Assembly: GCF_001580615.1 (NCBI RefSeq)
Contig: NZ_LHZC01000051.1
Coordinates: forward strand, 79,913-143,912
Length of the DNA: 64,000 nucleotides
DNA from: Acetobacter malorum
Lineage (GTDB): Bacteria > Pseudomonadota > Alphaproteobacteria > Acetobacterales > Acetobacteraceae
Direction: 5' to 3'
The position numbers and the translations under genes are program-made. Below, piece by piece: positions 35,979 through 44,666 of this stretch. Position 1 is the stretch's first letter; the number at the start of each line of letters is the position of its first letter. The notes under the pieces are model-generated. The model saw only the letters and a list, made by a program, of their open reading frames with translations. It was not told the origin of the DNA and did no database searches.

Positions 35979-37397
35979 ATGCCTGAAAACGCCGCCTCCG
36001 CCGCAGAGCGCCTGCAAGCTGTTCTGACCACACTGCGGACCACCATGGATACGCAGATCAGCACCGCGCCTTCTGTGCGGGAAGAACATAGCCACGGCGA
36101 GGCGATGAATGCTGCCTGCCTGCCAGAGGCTGTGGTTTTTGCAGAAAGCACGGATGATGTTTCGGCTGTTCTCCGTGCCTGCCACGCCCAGCGCGTGCCG
36201 GTAGTGGCGTTTGGGGCTGGCACATCGGTTGAGGGGCATGTGGTGCCGCCGGAGCATGCCATCAGTCTCGACCTCTCTCGCATGACCAGTATTCTTGCGG
36301 TCAACGCGGAAGATCTGGATTGCCGCGTGCAGGCTGGCCTGACACGCCAGAGCCTGAATGCACAGATCCGCGATACCGGATTGTTCTTTCCGGTGGACCC
36401 CGGTGGCGAGGCCACACTGGGCGGCATGTGCGCAACCCGCGCCTCTGGCACCGCTGCCGTGCGCTACGGCACCATGAAGGAAAATGTGCTGGGTCTGACG
36501 GTGGTTCTGGCAACAGGTGAGATTATCCAGACAGGAGGACGTGTGCGGAAGTCTTCGACCGGGTATGATCTGACGTCTCTGTTTGTTGGGTCAGAAGGCA
36601 CGCTGGGTATTATTACGGAAGTCCAGCTGAAATTGCATGGGCGTCCTGAAACATTGTCTGCCGCCGTCTGTCAGTTTGAAAATCTGCATGATGCTGTGCA
36701 GACCGCCATGGAAATCATTCAGTGCGGTATTCCCATCAACCGCGTAGAACTGATGGACCCTGTGCAGATGCAGGCCTCCATTCAGTTTTCCAAACTGGAA
36801 GGGTATCGCCCCCTTACCACGCTGTTTTTTGAGTTTGCCGGTGCCCCCGCAGCAGTGCAGGAACAGGTGAGCGCAACGGAAGCCTTGGTAGAAGCCAATA
36901 ACGGGCTCGGTTTTGCATGGGCTGAAAGTGCGGAAGATCGCTCCCGCCTCTGGAAAGCCCGGCATGACGCGTTCTGGGCTGCCAAAGCGCTGGACCCGCA
37001 GGCGCGCGTTATTTCCACAGACTGCATTGTGCCCATCTCCCGCCTCGGCACTCTGATTGATGGGGTGTATGAGGATATCAAAGCCTCCGGCCTGCGTGCC
37101 CCGTTGCTGGGCCATGTAGGGGATGGGAACTTCCATACCCTGATTATTACGGAAGACACACCCGAAGGACACGCACAGGCATGGGAGTTGGACAAGAAGA
37201 TTGTTGCCCGTGCACTGGCTCTGGAAGGCTCATGCAGCGGGGAACATGGCGTTGGCATGGGTAAGCTCGATTTTCTGGAAACTGAGCATGGAGCCGGAGC
37301 TCTGAGCGTGATGCGTGCTTTAAAAAATACCATGGACCCGCACCACATTCTCAATCCGGGCAAGCTTTTACCGACCGGGCCAGTCTATCAGGGATAA
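35979..37397 (+). CDS. FAD-linked D-lactate/2-hydroxyacid dehydrogenase
   Basis: A 472-residue VAO-type flavoprotein. The N-terminal FAD-binding domain shows VPVVAFGAGTSVEGHV, DPGGEATLGGMCATRASG and FVGSEGTLGIITE. The C-terminal FAD-oxidase domain ends with the metal/substrate segment HVGDGNFHTLI and GSCSGEHGVGMGK. Closest named groups are cytochrome-linked D-lactate dehydrogenase and the GlcD subunit of glycolate oxidase; as a stand-alone gene D-lactate dehydrogenase is favoured. It would feed electrons from D-lactate to the respiratory chain. A GTG at 35976 is directly before ATG 35979; I chose the ATG. Confidence 0.87.
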   Translation: MPENAASAAERLQAVLTTLRTTMDTQISTAPSVREEHSHGEAMNAACLPEAVVFAESTDDVSAVLRACHAQRVPVVAFGAGTSVEGHVVPPEHAISLDLSRMTSILAVNAEDLDCRVQAGLTRQSLNAQIRDTGLFFPVDPGGEATLGGMCATRASGTAAVRYGTMKENVLGLTVVLATGEIIQTGGRVRKSSTGYDLTSLFVGSEGTLGIITEVQLKLHGRPETLSAAVCQFENLHDAVQTAMEIIQCGIPINRVELMDPVQMQASIQFSKLEGYRPLTTLFFEFAGAPAAVQEQVSATEALVEANNGLGFAWAESAEDRSRLWKARHDAFWAAKALDPQARVISTDCIVPISRLGTLIDGVYEDIKASGLRAPLLGHVGDGNFHTLIITEDTPEGHAQAWELDKKIVARALALEGSCSGEHGVGMGKLDFLETEHGAGALSVMRALKNTMDPHHILNPGKLLPTGPVYQG

Positions 37398-37422
37398 AAC
37401 GGTTATCGTCCCACACGGAACA

Positions 37423-37471
37423 CGGAGAGGGATGCAGACGGCACACAGTTTGTGGTGCTTAACTCTCTCCG
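37423..37471. terminator. Structured intergenic element downstream of the FAD-linked dehydrogenase
   Basis: CGGAGAG (37423-37429) pairs with CTCTCCG (37465-37471). Between them GCACACA (37441-37447) and TGTGGTGC (37451-37458) form a second hairpin, with one bulge. It could be a terminator without T-run or part of a small RNA. Confidence 0.3.
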
Positions 37472-37688
37472 GCTAGGCGGACGCGTTGGGAGCGGGACGC
37501 CGTTGGCACCCGTGGCCACAAGGTTCTATGCTCAGGATGATCGATATCCTGCGTGAACAAATATGCTTCATACAAAAACACATGGAAATAAAGGTGTTTT
37601 CATTCACTCAAAAAAGACCTATGAAATAATCTTATTAAGAACATATGTTTTTTACGATTTTAAATTTATCGAAAAATAAGGGCGCTGA

Positions 37689-40600
37689 ATGATTACAGAA
37701 AATACGATTTTTCGTAAATTCTTGATCAAAATTCTTTTGACTATTGAATATTCAGTCGAAAAAGAAAAATCCAGTTCTTTGGATTTTTCGTCTTTTCCCA
37801 AGCGTCTGGAAAACTGGGAATATTTACAAAGAGTTCAGCCTGATAACGGACTGATTACAATGGGGATCGGGATCATACGGCTGCTTCTTGGCATCCCGAC
37901 AGCCTCTGAGCCCTTTGAATTCATCGCATCACGATCACAATCACGCATCTGCCGTATTTTACTGGTCGCAACCCGATTGCGGTTTTCGCACTACACACAG
38001 GCTTATGAGGAATTCCAGTCTCTTCTGGGCACCTATACGGACCTTGATCTCCCCGCTTTTCAGGTTCTGGCTCAGGCCATGTGTTTTGCTACAAACAAGG
38101 CAGGATGGTGTACATTTTCAGGCTCTGGCAAGCTTCACCTGACTTTTCGCAGACCTGTTGATCCGCAAGATATCAGCGTTGCCATAGATGGCGTTAGGTA
38201 TCCTGCTTCTTCCTTTAAAATTCTTTCAAATAATAAGAAAATTTCCATTACTCTTCCGTCAGAGTGGAAAACATTCAAGCAGGTCCACGTTACGATCCAG
38301 CACGATGCCTTGCTTGGTGGTCTCTTTGAAATCCCGCATTTTCTTAAAACAGAAGGGTTTGTTTCCTCTGGGCCCGATGGCCTTTCTGGCTGGGCCCGTT
38401 ATCCATCCAACCCGGAAGGTGCAGTCAAACTCGTCCTTAAGCCTCATCATCATAGTCAGAAGCCTATCCACTTTTTTACCGATACGATAAAATTTTTCGC
38501 GCCAGAAAACATTGCCGGAGACGCAATCAAGAATTCTTTTTCCATAAAAAAGGAAAAACTTGCGTCAAAAGGAACTGTGTTCAGTGTTTGCTCTGAGTAT
38601 GGCAAACCTTTGTATGGCAGCCCTCTCGCTCTTGATCCTTTTGCTGAAAGCGCCAGACAGTATGCGCAGGAGATAGCTCGCCTCTTTCCCGCCGTCCCCT
38701 TGAAGGAAAGTGATTCCCCGCCTGCTCTCCTCTCAGAAAAATCGAGCACAACACGAAAATGGCCTTCTGTTGCGATTATTATTCCAGTTTATAATGGTTT
38801 TTCAGCTACCAAAAATTGTATTACTCTATGCCTAAAGCACAAAGCGCCGCATGCCCGATTCATTATCGTCAATGACGCTTCACCAAATTCTGATATTCTA
38901 GAATACCTTTCCCAAATAAAGAATAAACCTGCTGTGTTGATCCTCAATAATGAGGAAAACCTTGGCTTTCCAAAATCTGTCAATCGAGGTTTACGTCATA
39001 GAAGACCGCAGGAAGACGTTGTTTTACTGAACAGTGATACCCTTGTGTGTCGCAACTGGCTGACACAGCTCCAGAGAGCAGCCTATACAGAAGCTGACAT
39101 TGGAACAGCAACGCCTCTCTCAAATAACGCCACCATTTTCAGCTATCCTTCCACAACCGGGATCAACCCCATTCCTGATGCCAGAGCGTGTCAGGACATC
39201 AGCGCTGTCATGGGCAGGGTCTGGCAGGGAGAGACGGTTGATGTGCCGACCGCTCACGGATTTTGCATGTATGTCAAATCTGCCTGTCTGGAGCAAACCG
39301 GTTTGCTCCGCGAAGATATTTTTGCGCAAGGCTACGGGGAGGAAAATGATTTTTCGCGTCGGGCCTCAGCGTTAGGCTGGCGCCATGTCGCCTGTCTCGG
39401 AACCTTTGTCGGGCACGCTGAAAGCCAGTCGTTCAGCCCCGTCAAATCCGATCTGATTGCCAGAAACCTGCATGTTCTGAATGGGCTGCATCCGGGTTAC
39501 GATCAGCTTGTAACACGCTGGCAGAACCGGGACCCACTCGCCCCTTACAGAAAAAAACTGGATCTGGCCCGTCTGCATCAAAGCAGACCGTTTTTGAAAT
39601 CCGTTATTCTGATCAGGCATGATCGGGAAGGCGGCATTCTGCGCCATGTCTGGCACCGTGCGTCTCTTTACGAACAGGCAGGTGTTTTTGCATTTGTCAT
39701 GGTACCTGAACGTCATCGTTCTGGCCGCCTGGTCTGGAGACTGACGTCACTGCGGGACAAAGACTATCCAAACCTGACCATTCCCCGCAATGCCTTTAGT
39801 TTCAGAGCACTTTACAAAGAACTCAACTGCACGAAATTTGAAATCCATAGTTATATTGGCAGCACGATTGAAAAGATTTTCAGTCTTTCAGAGCTTGGTT
39901 TGCCGTATGACGTTTATATTCATGATTATTCCTGGTTCTGCCCACGCATCACGCTGGTAGCGGATCAAAACCATTATTGTGGCGAACCTGACCTTCAAAC
40001 TTGTCTGAGCTGTATCAACACCTTTGGCAGCCGAACTGATGACCCAGCCCCTTTACAAAAACTCCGTCAGTGGAGCCAGCGTATTCTGGACACTGCAGAA
40101 CATGTCATCTGCCCTTCTCAAGATGCAGCAAACCGCGTCACACGACAGTTCACCACCATTCAGACAGATGTTACGCCGTGGGAGCATATTCTGAATGTTG
40201 ATACGCTCTTTTTTCCTCCAAAAGCACACCATGAAAAACGTATTGTCGGGATTTTAGGTGCAATCAGTATTGAAAAAGGCTATGATATTCTTATCAATTT
40301 AGCGAACTTCATCAAAACCCACCATATTCCCATCCATCTGGTTATTATTGGTTATAGCTGTGATGACGCGCCGCTTCTGGAAACAGGCGTTGTCACCATG
40401 ACTGGCCGTTATCAGGAATATGAAATACAGCCATTGACCGAAAAATATGCGATCGACTGGTTTTTTCTGCCGTCTCTCTGGCCTGAGACATGGTCCTATG
40501 TGTTGACGCACATCTGGGCGAGCAACAGAGCCACTATTGTATATGATATTGGCGCGCCGGCAGAAAGAATAAAGCAGGCCGGCGGCGGGCTGGTGATCCC

Positions 40601-40712
40601 ACTGCACACTTCCCTGCCTTCTCTTATTGCCATTCTCATGGCGCCGTATAACTATCTGGGGGTTTTCAAAACACAGGGCGACGCTCTTGGCGATCTGTTA
40701 GTCCGACCCTGA
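37689..40712 (+). CDS. Large two-domain glycosyltransferase (GT2 + GT4-like)
   Basis: A 1007-residue protein. Residues 1-350 are of unrecognised type. A GT2 domain begins near 357 (SVAIIIPVYNGF, FIIVNDASPN, VVLLNSDT, GFCMYVKSACLEQTGLL, YGEENDFSRRA). A second GT-B/GT4-like half begins near 637 (SVILIRHDREGGILRHV). It contains the cysteine cluster HYCGEPDLQTCLSCI and a later nucleotide-sugar part (GILGAISIEKGYDIL, FLPSLWPETWSYVLTHIW). Such fusions build O-antigen or capsule chains. ATG 37689 has AAGGGCGCTG. The gene and its upstream flank are distinctly AT-rich compared with neighbours, suggesting transfer. Confidence 0.85.
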   Translation: MITENTIFRKFLIKILLTIEYSVEKEKSSSLDFSSFPKRLENWEYLQRVQPDNGLITMGIGIIRLLLGIPTASEPFEFIASRSQSRICRILLVATRLRFSHYTQAYEEFQSLLGTYTDLDLPAFQVLAQAMCFATNKAGWCTFSGSGKLHLTFRRPVDPQDISVAIDGVRYPASSFKILSNNKKISITLPSEWKTFKQVHVTIQHDALLGGLFEIPHFLKTEGFVSSGPDGLSGWARYPSNPEGAVKLVLKPHHHSQKPIHFFTDTIKFFAPENIAGDAIKNSFSIKKEKLASKGTVFSVCSEYGKPLYGSPLALDPFAESARQYAQEIARLFPAVPLKESDSPPALLSEKSSTTRKWPSVAIIIPVYNGFSATKNCITLCLKHKAPHARFIIVNDASPNSDILEYLSQIKNKPAVLILNNEENLGFPKSVNRGLRHRRPQEDVVLLNSDTLVCRNWLTQLQRAAYTEADIGTATPLSNNATIFSYPSTTGINPIPDARACQDISAVMGRVWQGETVDVPTAHGFCMYVKSACLEQTGLLREDIFAQGYGEENDFSRRASALGWRHVACLGTFVGHAESQSFSPVKSDLIARNLHVLNGLHPGYDQLVTRWQNRDPLAPYRKKLDLARLHQSRPFLKSVILIRHDREGGILRHVWHRASLYEQAGVFAFVMVPERHRSGRLVWRLTSLRDKDYPNLTIPRNAFSFRALYKELNCTKFEIHSYIGSTIEKIFSLSELGLPYDVYIHDYSWFCPRITLVADQNHYCGEPDLQTCLSCINTFGSRTDDPAPLQKLRQWSQRILDTAEHVICPSQDAANRVTRQFTTIQTDVTPWEHILNVDTLFFPPKAHHEKRIVGILGAISIEKGYDILINLANFIKTHHIPIHLVIIGYSCDDAPLLETGVVTMTGRYQEYEIQPLTEKYAIDWFFLPSLWPETWSYVLTHIWASNRATIVYDIGAPAERIKQAGGGLVIPLHTSLPSLIAILMAPYNYLGVFKTQGDALGDLLVRP

Positions 40713-40750
40713 TTTTTAATTCGATTACCCCACAATTACGGTAGAATATT

Positions 40751-41002
40751 ATGTTACACGCTCTGGAAATACCGGCATTTATCATTCTTTCTCTTGGAGT
40801 ATTTTTTATTATTCCACCCCTTCTCATTCTAGGACTTGTTTTAACAGTCCGAGAGGTGGTTTTTTATTCCGATAGCCGAAAAAAGAAAATGGGACTAATT
40901 TTTATTTCTTTACTCTACCTATGGGGTATTTTTTCTTACGTATTTTTTCTCTTTGCCATAGCCGAATTTGGGAAAGCCATCTTTTCAGGCGTCATTTCAT
41001 GA
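40751..41002 (+). CDS. Small membrane protein of unknown function
   Basis: An 83-residue frame with two or three hydrophobic segments (IPAFIILSLGVFFIIPPLLILGL in part, and LIFISLLYLWGIFSYVFFLF) separated by the basic patch SDSRKKKMG. It is AT-rich like the preceding large glycosyltransferase and starts 38 bp after it, so it may have come with it. The ribosome site is weak. I do not recognise the family. Confidence 0.5.
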   Translation: MLHALEIPAFIILSLGVFFIIPPLLILGLVLTVREVVFYSDSRKKKMGLIFISLLYLWGIFSYVFFLFAIAEFGKAIFSGVIS

Positions 41003-41058
41003 AGATATGATACCTGAATGCACCATACACTTCATCAAACAATGTTTTAAAGAATTTC

Positions 41059-41664
41059 TCAGTCCGCCATCACGGTCAGTTGCCATGCTGCTGGACCAGT
41101 CTGTTCTTCCGGGGGCTGAATCCACAGCGGCGTGGCGTTAGGCAGGCGAACATTGGCGGGGAGGCTCATAGCGGAGCGGAGCGCCCGGAACAGTGCACCG
41201 TGTGCGACAATCAGAGGGATACCCCCCACTTCCGTCGCCCGGTTGACCGCAGCAACAGCACGCGCCCGCAGGTCTGCAAAAGGTTCGGCACCCTTGGGGG
41301 TATAGTCTCCGGCAATCCAGCTATCGTACCAGTCGCCCATCGGCTGGCCTTCCTGCTCACCAAAGCAGACTTCTTCCAGCCCGATATCGGTCGTCAGCGG
41401 CAGAGGGGCACATCCCTCCGCCACCAATCCCTGTTGCACAATAGTGGCCGTTTTCAGCGCCCGGTCGAGCGGGGAGCTGACAATGTGCGTGATGGGCGCA
41501 TGGGTTTGAATGCCATCCTGAAACAGCTTCGCCGCAGCATCGGCCTGTGCAATCCCCGTCGCGTTCAGGGGCACGTTGGTGCGCCCCTGAGACAGACCTT
41601 CACGGTTCCAGTCGGTCTGGCCGTGACGAAGATACCAGTAAGAGCGGGGGTGAAGCTGTGTCAT
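41059..41664 (-). CDS. Histidine phosphatase family protein (phosphoglycerate mutase-like)
   Basis: A 201-residue protein of the cofactor-dependent mutase/acid phosphatase superfamily. The catalytic RHG motif is at 13-15 (YWYLRHGQTDWN), with conserved VSSPLDRALKTA and the second histidine in LIVAHGALFRAL. Substrates vary in this family (phosphoglycerate, sugar phosphates, cobalamin intermediates) and cannot be fixed here. ATG 41664 was chosen over TTG 41673; it starts 5 bases after the prs stop, so the two are almost certainly co-transcribed. Confidence 0.85.
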   Translation of the reverse strand: MTQLHPRSYWYLRHGQTDWNREGLSQGRTNVPLNATGIAQADAAAKLFQDGIQTHAPITHIVSSPLDRALKTATIVQQGLVAEGCAPLPLTTDIGLEEVCFGEQEGQPMGDWYDSWIAGDYTPKGAEPFADLRARAVAAVNRATEVGGIPLIVAHGALFRALRSAMSLPANVRLPNATPLWIQPPEEQTGPAAWQLTVMAD

Positions 41665-41669
41665 GGATC

Positions 41670-42602
41670 TCAATCAAACAGGGAGGAGACGGAACTTTCA
41701 TCAGCAACGGCCCGCATGGCCTGTGCCAGCAGGTTGGAAATGGTCACCTGCCGGATGTTCTGTGCTGCCGTCACACTTTCAGTGGCCATGATGCTATCCG
41801 TCAAGGTCAGCATTTCAATCGGGGAGTTCGCAATGCGCTCCACAGCCTGCCCGGTCAGCACACCATGCGTCACGTAAGCACCCACAGAGGCTGCACCGTT
41901 ATTGGCAATGGCCCGCGCTGCGTTGCACAGAGAGCCACCGCTATCAACAATATCGTCCACCAGCAGGCAGTGGCGGCCACGCACGTCACCAATCACGTTC
42001 ATCACTTCAGACACACCAGCGCGTTCACGCCGTTTGTCGATGATAGCCAGATCGGTATTCAGGCGCTGCGCCAGCTGACGCGCACGCACCACGCCGCCCA
42101 CGTCCGGGGAGACGATCATCAGGTCACGGTCGCCGTAACGGGTGAGGATATCACGGGTAAACAGCGGGGCGGCATACAGGTTATCCACCGGGATGTCGAA
42201 GAAGCCCTGAATCTGCATGGCGTGCAGGTCCAGCGTCAGCACACGGCTGGCACCGGCTTCCACCAGCAGGTTGGCAACCAGCTTGGCGCTGATAGGCGTG
42301 CGGGGGCCGGATTTACGATCCTGCCGCGCATACCCGAAATACGGAATGACTGCGGTGATTCGCCGGGCAGACCCACGCCGCAGCGCGTCCAGCATAATCA
42401 GCAGTTCCATCAGGTTGTCATTTGTCGGGGTGCAGGTGCTCTGGATGACGAACACATCCTCACCACGCACATTTTCATGAATTTCGACAAAGACTTCCAT
42501 ATCCGCAAAGCGGCGGACAGTCACATTACACAGAGGCAGGGACAGTTCCGCGGCAACGGCCTTGGCCAGCGGCAGATTGCTGTTACAGGCGACAATCTTC
42601 AT
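41670..42602 (-). CDS. prs: Ribose-phosphate pyrophosphokinase
   Basis: A 310-residue class I PRPP synthase making 5-phosphoribosyl diphosphate from ribose 5-phosphate and ATP for nucleotide, histidine and tryptophan synthesis. Seen: [31 protein letters not shown] (ATP site), [18 protein letters not shown] and the PRPP-binding loop [13 protein letters not shown]. Length is exactly that expected. ATG 42602 follows GGGAACCCTCCTTATC. Its region upstream is shared with the divergent polysaccharide exporter. Confidence 0.95.
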   Translation of the reverse strand: MKIVACNSNLPLAKAVAAELSLPLCNVTVRRFADMEVFVEIHENVRGEDVFVIQSTCTPTNDNLMELLIMLDALRRGSARRITAVIPYFGYARQDRKSGPRTPISAKLVANLLVEAGASRVLTLDLHAMQIQGFFDIPVDNLYAAPLFTRDILTRYGDRDLMIVSPDVGGVVRARQLAQRLNTDLAIIDKRRERAGVSEVMNVIGDVRGRHCLLVDDIVDSGGSLCNAARAIANNGAASVGAYVTHGVLTGQAVERIANSPIEMLTLTDSIMATESVTAAQNIRQVTISNLLAQAMRAVADESSVSSLFD

Positions 42603-42810
42603 GATAAGGAGGGTTCCCGGCTTTTCTACGTTAGGGTGAGACGGCTACAGCGGGGCCGGGTTTAGCAACCACAGGGCCTGTTGTCATCCATGAGAGACGC
42701 TCGACAGGGCAGACACACACGCAGCGTGGCAAAAAAGCACAACCTGAACGCGCCACCTTCACCCACGCTCTTGCGCACAGGCACTCTGTTCTCTATCGCC
42801 ATGGAGTATC

Positions 42811-43686
42811 ATGGACAGCATGCAGACCACCCCCGCAACCGGATATACGCCCTCTCCCACCACGCCGGAGCCGGTGCTTACTCTTCTGCCGGAAAAAGGC
42901 ACGTCCTACCTTCGCCATGCCTGGCAGGATCTCCTCTCCGGCATGAAACTGGCGCGGCTGGGGGCCACGCTGGGCTGGCTGGATATCAAACTGCGTTACC
43001 GTGGCTCCATCCTCGGCCCGTTCTGGCTGACCGCATCAACCGCCGTCATGGTGGCGGCGATGGGCGTGCTGTATGCCTATCTGATGAACATGGATGTGCA
43101 TAAATATCTGCCCTTCCTGACCCTTTCCCTTGTGCTCTGGGGGTTTGTGGGGAGCACCCTGCAGGATGGATGCACCACCTTCACCTCCGCCGCAGGGCTC
43201 ATCCATTCTGCCCGCATGCCCTACAGCCTGCATGTGCTGCGCGCCACGGTGCGGAACCTGCTGACGCTGGCACACAACATCCCTGTGGTTGTGGTGGTTT
43301 TCCTATGGTTCAGGGTAGCCCCCTCGTGGTCCTGGACCATGGGGGCGGCGTGTGCTCTGTGGATTTTTGACAGCTTTATGGCAACACTGCTGCTCGGCAT
43401 TCTGGGTGCGCGCTTCCGCGATGTGCCGCCGATTGTGGCTAGCACCCTGCAAATCCTGTTTTTTGTGACCCCCATCCTGTGGGCCCCGGAGCTGATGAAA
43501 ACCGGGCAGGACTGGTTGTTGCTGGACCCGTTTTTTCCGCTGATGGAAATTGTGCGAACACCGTTTACCGGGGATATTGTCAACACCGCCATCTGGCCCG
43601 CAGCTCTTGCCTGGTCTGCGGGGCTGACGGTGTTCACCTTCGCACTGTTTGCCCGCATGCGGGCCCGTCTGGCTTATTGGGTGTAA
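42811..43686 (+). CDS. Polysaccharide ABC exporter, permease (Wzm type)
   Basis: A 291-residue ABC-2-type permease. After a soluble N-terminus, the membrane part starts around LARLGATLGWLDIKLRYRGS, followed by ILGPFWLTASTAVMV, a signature of O-antigen, teichoic acid or capsule exporters, and has about six membrane segments. With the next gene it would form an exporter moving lipid-linked polysaccharide across the inner membrane. No glycosyltransferase genes are directly attached. An alternative in-frame ATG lies 4 codons in. Confidence 0.86.
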   Translation: MDSMQTTPATGYTPSPTTPEPVLTLLPEKGTSYLRHAWQDLLSGMKLARLGATLGWLDIKLRYRGSILGPFWLTASTAVMVAAMGVLYAYLMNMDVHKYLPFLTLSLVLWGFVGSTLQDGCTTFTSAAGLIHSARMPYSLHVLRATVRNLLTLAHNIPVVVVVFLWFRVAPSWSWTMGAACALWIFDSFMATLLLGILGARFRDVPPIVASTLQILFFVTPILWAPELMKTGQDWLLLDPFFPLMEIVRTPFTGDIVNTAIWPAALAWSAGLTVFTFALFARMRARLAYWV

Positions 43687-43689
43687 CGC

Positions 43690-44514
43690 ATGGTCGGTAT
43701 TACGGTCCGCGATCTGGAAATTTCCTTCCCGCTTTATCACGGCAACGCCCGCAGCCTGAAAAAGACCATCCGCAACTCTCTGAGTGGCCGGTTTACGCAT
43801 GATGAGCGAGACCGTGTGGTGGTGCAGGCCCTGCGGGATGTCAGCTTTACGCTCAACCCCGGTGACAGGCTGGGGTTGGTCGGCGGGAATGGCGCAGGCA
43901 AGACCACGCTTTTGCGCGCACTGGCCGGTATTTATGAACCCGTAAATGGCAGTGTGACCGTCAGCGGGCATATCGGCACACTGCTGGACCCCTCACTGGG
44001 CATGAACATGGAGCTGACAGGGCGCGAGAACATCCGCCTGCGGGGCATGTTCGCCGGACTTTCCCCCACTGACATCCGCGCGGTGGAAGAGGATGTGGAA
44101 GCCTTTGCCGGGCTTGGCTCCTTTCTGGACCTGCCGGTACAGACCTATAGCTCCGGCATGACCGTGCGGCTTTCCTTCGGCCTCGCCACTGCCATCATGC
44201 CCGATGTGCTGCTGATGGATGAATGGTTTATGGCGGGGGATGCCTCTTTCCGCCAGCGCGCCCGCAAGCGGCTGGAAACGCTGGTGTCCAAAGCGGATAT
44301 TCTGGTGCTGTCCAGCCATATGGCAGACGTTATGGCCGACTGGTGCAACAGGCTGATCTGGATGGAGGAAGGGCGTGTCCGTATGGACGGCCCGACCCGC
44401 GAGGTTCTGGAAGCCTATCTGGGGCACCCGCTGGAAGATCTGGAGAAAAAGGAAGCGGTTCCTGACCCCATTCTTCCCGCAGAAAATGCCGCCGAGCCCC
44501 TCATCACCCCCTGA
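43690..44514 (+). CDS. Polysaccharide ABC exporter, ATP-binding protein (Wzt type)
   Basis: A 274-residue ATPase. Beginning with an O-antigen exporter-type N-terminus (SLKKTIRNSLSGRF), it has Walker A VGGNGAGKTTLLRAL, signature YSSGMTVRLSFGLA, Walker B VLLMDEWFMAGD and the H-loop LSSHMADV. There is no long C-terminal carbohydrate-binding domain of the kind that some Wzt proteins use to recognise the chain end; the tail is a short Glu/Pro-rich stretch. It starts 3 bases after the permease. Substrate: a lipid-linked glycan, type unknown. Confidence 0.88.
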   Translation: MVGITVRDLEISFPLYHGNARSLKKTIRNSLSGRFTHDERDRVVVQALRDVSFTLNPGDRLGLVGGNGAGKTTLLRALAGIYEPVNGSVTVSGHIGTLLDPSLGMNMELTGRENIRLRGMFAGLSPTDIRAVEEDVEAFAGLGSFLDLPVQTYSSGMTVRLSFGLATAIMPDVLLMDEWFMAGDASFRQRARKRLETLVSKADILVLSSHMADVMADWCNRLIWMEEGRVRMDGPTREVLEAYLGHPLEDLEKKEAVPDPILPAENAAEPLITP

Positions 44515-44666
44515 GCCTCATTCCCTCCTGCCTCCTGCCGTGCGCTCCCGGCAGACAGGGCATTCAGCTTTCCCCATTCGCGCCGGATAACAGGCATGAC
44601 ATACTCTCCCGCATCGCGCCGGATTGACACGATACGGCACCCGCAAGGTACCAGAACGGAGCATAT

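Noticed and set aside
37400..37540. Structured region considered as a tRNA or other known RNA gene
   Set aside because: No T-loop consensus, acceptor pairing or CCA-type end could be found.
44579..44629. Promoter for the MATE gene based on TTGACA at 44624
   Set aside because: The -10 position 17 bases later (GGTACC) does not match; the duplicated CGCGCCGGAT is too short to interpret.
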